Shown here: positions 58,796 to 64,000 of the stretch, one piece after another
How positions within the stretch are numbered: position 1 is the stretch's first letter
How the letters are laid out: the number at the start of each line of letters is the position of its first letter
From: Rhabditoides inermis
Taxonomy: Eukaryota > Nematoda > Chromadorea > Rhabditida > Rhabditidae
Reading direction: 5' to 3'
Assembly: GCA_963966185.1 (NCBI GenBank)
Contig: CAWZYM010000110.1
Span: 124,001 to 188,000 of the forward strand
Length of the DNA: 64,000 nucleotides
Translations under genes and position numbers: made by a program
The notes under the pieces: generated by a model
What the model was told of the DNA's origin: nothing
Database searches by the model: none
The model's input: the letters and a program-made list of their open reading frames with translations, nothing else

Positions 58796-59734
58796 GCTGA
58801 AATATGAAATGGGCGATGCAACCATGTCCACTCCACATAATGACAAAGAAACCATATCCACGACCATCTCACATCAGGTTCTTTCGATGAGTGATTTGCA
58901 ATATTTTACAAATGGTGAGCAACTGCAACATTCAATCGTAGAAAAGACAAACGACATGCGAACAACAAGACTGGAATGTATGAAGCGGTCAGCAACAGTG
59001 GAAGATAGTAAACATCGGAGAGCCAACTGACGCCCGTTCTTATGTTGTTGAGGCACGAGTCTAGGTATCCATCGCTCTATCGCACCTATCACTCACGCAC
59101 TGATACTGATTCTCCGTTGCAGCAATTTATAGTTACGTGACCCTAGCCACATTCCGGATGTGAGTGGCGAAAAACATTCAAATCCGTTTATTTTGACGCA
59201 CACAAGCGAGATTAAATATGAAAAAGAATGTGCATAGAAAACAACAACAGAATGTAAAAATCACTATAACACCTGACTGATTTTTAAAACGAACTTATCG
59301 ATGATTTCGAAATGAAAAAATAATCGGTTTATTACTATTTGTGTACTATTCTGTCAAAGTCCAACTAACACCCTTACAATTTACGTGTATGAAGTGAAAC
59401 GTTTTTCTACTTGGACGTGAAAGAATTCCTGAAAGAGAAATGACTACCGTACAGAAGGGACAGCTTTACTATTGGTTAACACAAAAGCGCTTCCCTTCCT
59501 GCCAAATTGATCTTTCTTTCTTCTCCCCCGTCTCCTTTTCTCTTTCTCTTTCTCTTTATCTCTTCTCTCTCTATCTCTTCTTCATTCACCCATGCACGGA
59601 TGCATAGTACGAACCCTTTTTTTTGGAATGGAACTGTTTGTTAAATATAAGTTGGGTTGAACAGATTCAAGGGTACACGTTGGGATCAGTGTGCAAAGCG
59701 CAAACGAATTGGGCGAGTCCTTTAAAGTTGTCCA
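58796..59734. other. Intergenic spacer
   Basis: No gene recognised on either strand. It contains the upstream region of the secreted Ig-like gene and, at 59520-59580, a CTTT/CTCT-rich run. Confidence 0.4.
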
Positions 59735-61815
59735 GGAATTTTTCTGTTCAAGAATTAACCTTGCCAGGAATTTTCCTGGTCAGGAATTAACCTTTCCAGG
59801 AATTTTTCTGGTCAGTAATTAACCCTGCCAGGAGTTTTCCTGGTCAGGAATTAACCTTGCCAGGAAATTTCCTGGTCAGGAATTTTCCTGGCCAGGAATT
59901 TTCCTGGTCAGGAAGTAACCTTGCCAGGAGTTTTCCTGGTCAGGAATTTTCCTAGCCAGGAATTTTCCTGGTCAGGAATTTTCCTGGTCAGGAATTTTCC
60001 TGGTCAGGAATTTTTCTAACCAGGAATTAACCTTGCCAGAAATTTCCCTGGTCAGGAAATAACTTTGCCAGGAATTTTCCTGGTCAGGAAATGACCTTGC
60101 CAGGAAATAACCTTGCCAGGAATTTTCCTGGTCAGGAATTTTCCTGATCAAAAATTAACCTTGCCAGGAATTTTTCTGGTCAGGAATTGACCTTGCCAGA
60201 AGTTCTTCCTGGTCAGGAATTTTCCTGGTCAGAAATTAACCTTGCGAAAAATTTTCCTGGTCAGTAAATAACCTTGCCAAGAATTTTCCTGGTCAGGAAT
60301 TAACCTTGCCATGAACTTCCTGGTCGGAAATAAACCTTGCCAGGAATTTTCCTGGTCAGGAATAATTCTTGCCAGGAATTTTCCTGGCCAGGAATTTTCC
60401 TGGTCAGGAAATAATCTTGCCAGGAATTTTCCTGGTCAGGATTTTTCCTGGTCAGGAATTAACCTTGCCAAAAATTTTCCTGGTCAGGAAATAACCTTGC
60501 CAGGAATTTTCCTGGTCAGGAGTTAACCTTGCCATGAATTTTCCTGGTCGGACATAAACCTTGCCAGGAATTTTCCTGGTCAGGAATAATTCTTGCCAAG
60601 AATTTTCCTGGCCAGGAATTTTTCTGCTCAGGAAATAACCTTGCCAGGAATTTTTCTGGTCAGGAATTAACCTTGCCAAAAAATTTTCTGGTCAGGAAAT
60701 AACCTTGCCAGGAATTTGCCTGGTCAGGAATTAACCTTGCCATGAATTTTCCTGGTCGGAAATAAACCTTGCCAGGAATTTTCCTGGTCGGAAATAAACC
60801 TTGCCAGAAATTTTCCTGGCCAGGATTTTACCTGGTCAGGAATTAACCTTGCCAAAACATTTCCTGGTCAGGAATTGACCTTGCCACAAATTCTTCCTGG
60901 TCAGGAATTAACCTTGCCATGAATTTTCCTGGTCGGAAATAAACCTTGCCAGAAATTTTCCTGGTCAGGAATAATTCTTGCCAGGAAATTTTCTGGCCAG
61001 GATTTTACCTGGTCAGGAATCAACCTTGCCAGGAATTTTCCTGATCAGGAATTTTTCTGGTCAGGAATTTTCTTGGCCAGGAATTTTCCTAGTCAGGAAA
61101 TAACCTTGCCAAGAATTTGCCTGGTCAGGAATTTTCCTGGTCATGAATTAACCTTGCCAGGAATTTTCCTGATCAGGAATTTTCCTGGTCAGGAATTAAC
61201 CTTGACAGGAAGTTTTCTGGTCAGGAATTTTCATGGTCAGAAAATAAATTTGCCAGGAATTCTCCTGGTTAGGAATGAACCTTGACAGGAAGTTTCCTGG
61301 CCAGGAGTTTTCCTAGTCAGAAAAAAATCTTGCCAGGAATTTTCCTGGTTAGGAATGAACCTTGTCAGAAATTTTCCTGGTCAGGAATTTTCCTGGTCAG
61401 GAAATAACTTTGCCAGGAATTTTCCTGGTCAGGAAATAACCTTGCCAGGAATTTTCCTGGTCAGGAAATATCCTTGCCAGAATTTTTCCTGGTCAGGAAT
61501 TAACTTTGCCAAGAATTCTCCTGGTCAGGAATTAACCTTGCCAAAAATTTTCCTGGTCAGGAAATATCCTATTTTCCTGGTCTGGAATTAACCTTGCCAG
61601 GAATTTTCCTTGCCAGGATTTTTCCTGGTCAGGATTTTTCTAATCAGGAATTAACCTTGCCAGGAATTTTCCTTGCCAGGATTTTTCCTGGTCAGGATTT
61701 TTCTAATCAGGAATTAACCTTGCCAGGAATTTTCCTGCTCAGAAATTTTTCTGGTCAGGAATTTTCCTGGTCAGGAATTTTTCTGGCCAGGAGTTTTCCT
61801 GGTCAGAAAATAACT
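59735..61815. repeat. Hairpin-forming satellite, about 2.1 kb
   Basis: Dozens of copies of a unit built on CCAGGAATTTTCCTGGTCAG followed by GAATTAACCTTG, in variable order (about 16, 33 or 49 bp between phrases). The core CCAGGAA-TT-TTCCTGG is a near-perfect hairpin in each copy. Several frames stay open for 60-80 codons because the unit lacks stops (NFPGQEFSWSGI...), but these are repeat artefacts, not genes. Confidence 0.95.
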
Positions 61816-63283
61816 TAGACAGAAGAATAACTGGAAGACAATGTTGGATGTGATGATTCAGATTGCGTTCTGCAATCGCGATGAGTGCGTGGGTGTGTGT
61901 GGCACTCACGCGTAGATGGAGCGTCAGCCACGCAGCCACTACAAACAAACAGACTGGGCTCGGCGCGCGCCATGGAATGCTGCAGGCTGATCTTATTCAA
62001 GTCTTGTTTGTCTCATTTGTATTCTTTCATTACTTTTATTCTTCTTTCTATTTTCGACACAAATAAGAACACAATGACGTTAGTTTCTTTAATCTATTGT
62101 TGTTTAATGGATGTGTCGTTATAGCAATGGGCGGAGAATAGAGTTCACTTTCAATAACGTTTTCGTTTACTGAAAAAACGGCAAGCACTATGCGAGTTGA
62201 TTGCAAGCGTCAGTTTTGTCAAAGAGCGTCTCGCTTCTTGTTTATATAGTATAGGGGTTTTCATATAGTATACAAACTTTTTTAGAAAATCACTTTTTAA
62301 CGAACAGTGAAGAGTGATACATAATTTTTTTAAACAATTTTTTAACACCTACGGAAGTTATGACATTGCGGAATAGAATGTTTCTTATAGGTTATATGAG
62401 ACTGATCTGATGAGACATCACGAATCCAGAAGATGCCAAACACCAGAATAGCGGCTGTGAGCACAGTTCGACAGTACTCAGTGAGCCAGAATTTCAATCA
62501 ATCGATATCACTTCATTGAACGCTCCCGTATTCCTGTGAATATGCCTCGAAGCTGCACGCAGGAAATCGATGCAGCTGTGCGAGTCAGTGAAAATAGATG
62601 AAGCGGGAATATTTCGAATTCAATCAGTCACTGTTCATTGCACTCATCGGCAGATCCGGAAAATCGTCTCCATATAGCAACGGAGGCCAATCACTGGGTG
62701 AGACAAAAGAAAGCGAGTTTGAAGTGCTTTCTATGACTATCCGATAGAGTATTGCCGCGCTGGTCGCATGTAAGCGTGGCTGTCAATTACGGGATTCACG
62801 GTGCGATTGTACATTTTGAATTCACTTAGTTATGTGATTCTATAAATGTACTGATAAACAAACAAAATACGCATTCTTCATGAACTATCAGTGATCTCTA
62901 TCAGTGATCTTACAAAATAATAGTTCTATTAATACACTTCATAACATGGTATTGCATCGGAAAGCAAATGATCATGCGTACCATTTATGTTTGTGTCGAC
63001 CACACGACTGAGCGACACGATACTATTATAGGAGATATAGCAACTGAGCAACCACAAAACACGGGTAACAAAAATGATTTCGATATTGTTCAGCACCAAC
63101 CTATTCGCCGCGTTGTCACAATACCCAGACAACAAATATTCTCATGTGAAACTATTTGTAGAGTGGCTCATTATTAGAATTTGACACATGAGCGGTGCGC
63201 TATAAGTATATGTGAACGTTTCTGGACTTCTGAACGGTTCTGGAAACATTATTGTGGATAGTGGATTGTGATTACTTGATGCC
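61816..63283. other. Intergenic region without recognised genes
   Basis: A short stretch near 61870-61990 is GC-richer but shows no supported exon. The rest is AT-rich. Nothing coding could be supported. Confidence 0.4.
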
Positions 63284-63552
63284 ATGAGAGTGGCGTTCAT
63301 GCTGAGGAGTCGATTCTTCTTCTTCGGCAACCAGTCCTCGTCTATCGGCTTCCTCGGAAACTCTCACTTTCACTTTCCGCTCCGTGTCTCGCATGATCAA
63401 AAGTGTGCGAACCACCCGGGAACCACTAGTGATTCACTCCAGAATCGAGGACAACGACCAGTGTTTTGTTTTGAGAGGACCGCGTGACTGGGCGCGTGCT
63501 GCTGCCAGTGCTAATTCACCCTTGTCCGCATTTGACGCAAAGATTTGATGAA

Positions 63553-63679
63553 ATGACAAACCCCTTGTCATTTCTCGAGCCTCCAGTCGAGATGAGCAGT
63601 GAGTCGGAATCGGCTACCGATCGAGTCGCGCCAGCCTCATTCGGCATCGATGAACCCGGAAAGGTCAAGAAGGTAGGAG

Positions 63680-63734
<55 letters not shown>

Positions 63735-63852
63735 GTCATGGTTCCAGGTTGGCTCCCGGGTGAGTTGCGGCCTGTCTACGGCGATTCTCCTCTGTCTTCT
63801 CGCTCTGATCGCAGTGTCCGCTTCGGCTCTCATCACCTACTACGTCACCAAG
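63553..63852 (+). CDS. N-terminus of a type II membrane protein (runs off the window)
   Basis: Exon 1 (63553-63672) reads MTNPLSFLEPPVEMSSESES...DEPGKVKK. After an intron full of CT repeat, exon 2 (63748-63852) reads VGSRVSCGLSTAILLCLLALIAVSASALITYYVTK, a signal anchor. Short acidic/Ser cytoplasmic tail, basic flank and a single helix is the layout of type II ectoenzymes such as M1 aminopeptidases or neprilysins, but no catalytic part is in the window. A start at the in-frame ATG in VEMSSES is also possible. Confidence 0.55.
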
Positions 63853-64000
63853 GTTTCTTGTAGATGTAAATATGAAACTATGATTGAACAAATCTCCTTG
63901 AAACTGCTGTAGCAGAGTGGCTTGAAGTACGTTTGAATTGTGCTGCGATTTTGTGACTGTTTAAGTGATCCAAAGGCCAAATGCCCAAATCTCCCGTTCT

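Noticed and set aside
59735..61815. Open frames of 60-80 codons through the hairpin satellite
   Set aside because: They only reflect a repeat unit without stops (NFPGQEFSWSGI-like peptides) and have no start, splice or codon-use support.

Overview
This window is eukaryotic nuclear DNA. Genes are split into many short exons (mostly 60-150 bp) by introns that nearly all run GTGAGT/GTAAGT to TTTCAG. That acceptor is the classic nematode consensus, so I read the window as a nematode chromosome, probably rhabditid or diplogastrid; the species cannot be named from the sequence. (GA)n/(CT)n and (TA)n microsatellites are extremely abundant. No tRNA, rRNA, operon or CRISPR array was seen.

The left half (about 1-33 kb) is a mosaic of duplicated gene pieces and transposons. 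It starts with the 5' end of a CUB-protein gene copy, fused to a broken CR1/Jockey-type LINE (612-3400). Next comes a truncated KCTD-like copy (3403-4069, resuming 9172-9253), split by a 5.1-kb block (4070-9171) that carries a 139-bp satellite. A decayed Mutator-like (MULE) transposase gene (9254-13463) follows, with a MITE sitting in one intron. From 15.06 to about 31.58 kb lies a large inverted duplication. Each arm carries an intact five-exon KCTD/BTB gene (minus at 15559-16628, plus at 26347-27434) and a fragment resembling pseudouridine-5'-phosphate glycosidase. The 7.7-kb centre holds a gene built from tandem two-exon cassettes (period 261 bp), split by an RTE LINE. The right arm is split by about 3.7 kb of LINE sequence lying inside a (TA)n tract.

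The right half (33-64 kb) is more ordinary. It has a complete 21-exon CUB-type membrane protein gene (33508-38647, plus), an Env-like retroelement fragment and small minus-strand membrane pieces (38.9-41.8 kb), and a second CUB-like membrane protein gene (42002-46085, minus). It also has a complete LSD2/KDM1B-type histone demethylase gene (46663-57348, minus), a small secreted Ig-like gene (57901-58795, minus), a 2-kb hairpin-forming satellite (59735-61815) and the start of a type II membrane protein gene (63553 onward). Two whole genes lie inside introns of the demethylase gene: a calcium-activated nucleotidase (apyrase) on the same strand and a lysine-rich secreted protein on the opposite strand.

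The host genes do not form one pathway. The shared theme is local duplication: CUB genes, KCTD genes, glycosidase fragments and exon cassettes all occur in several copies near one another, with retroelements at many of the junctions.
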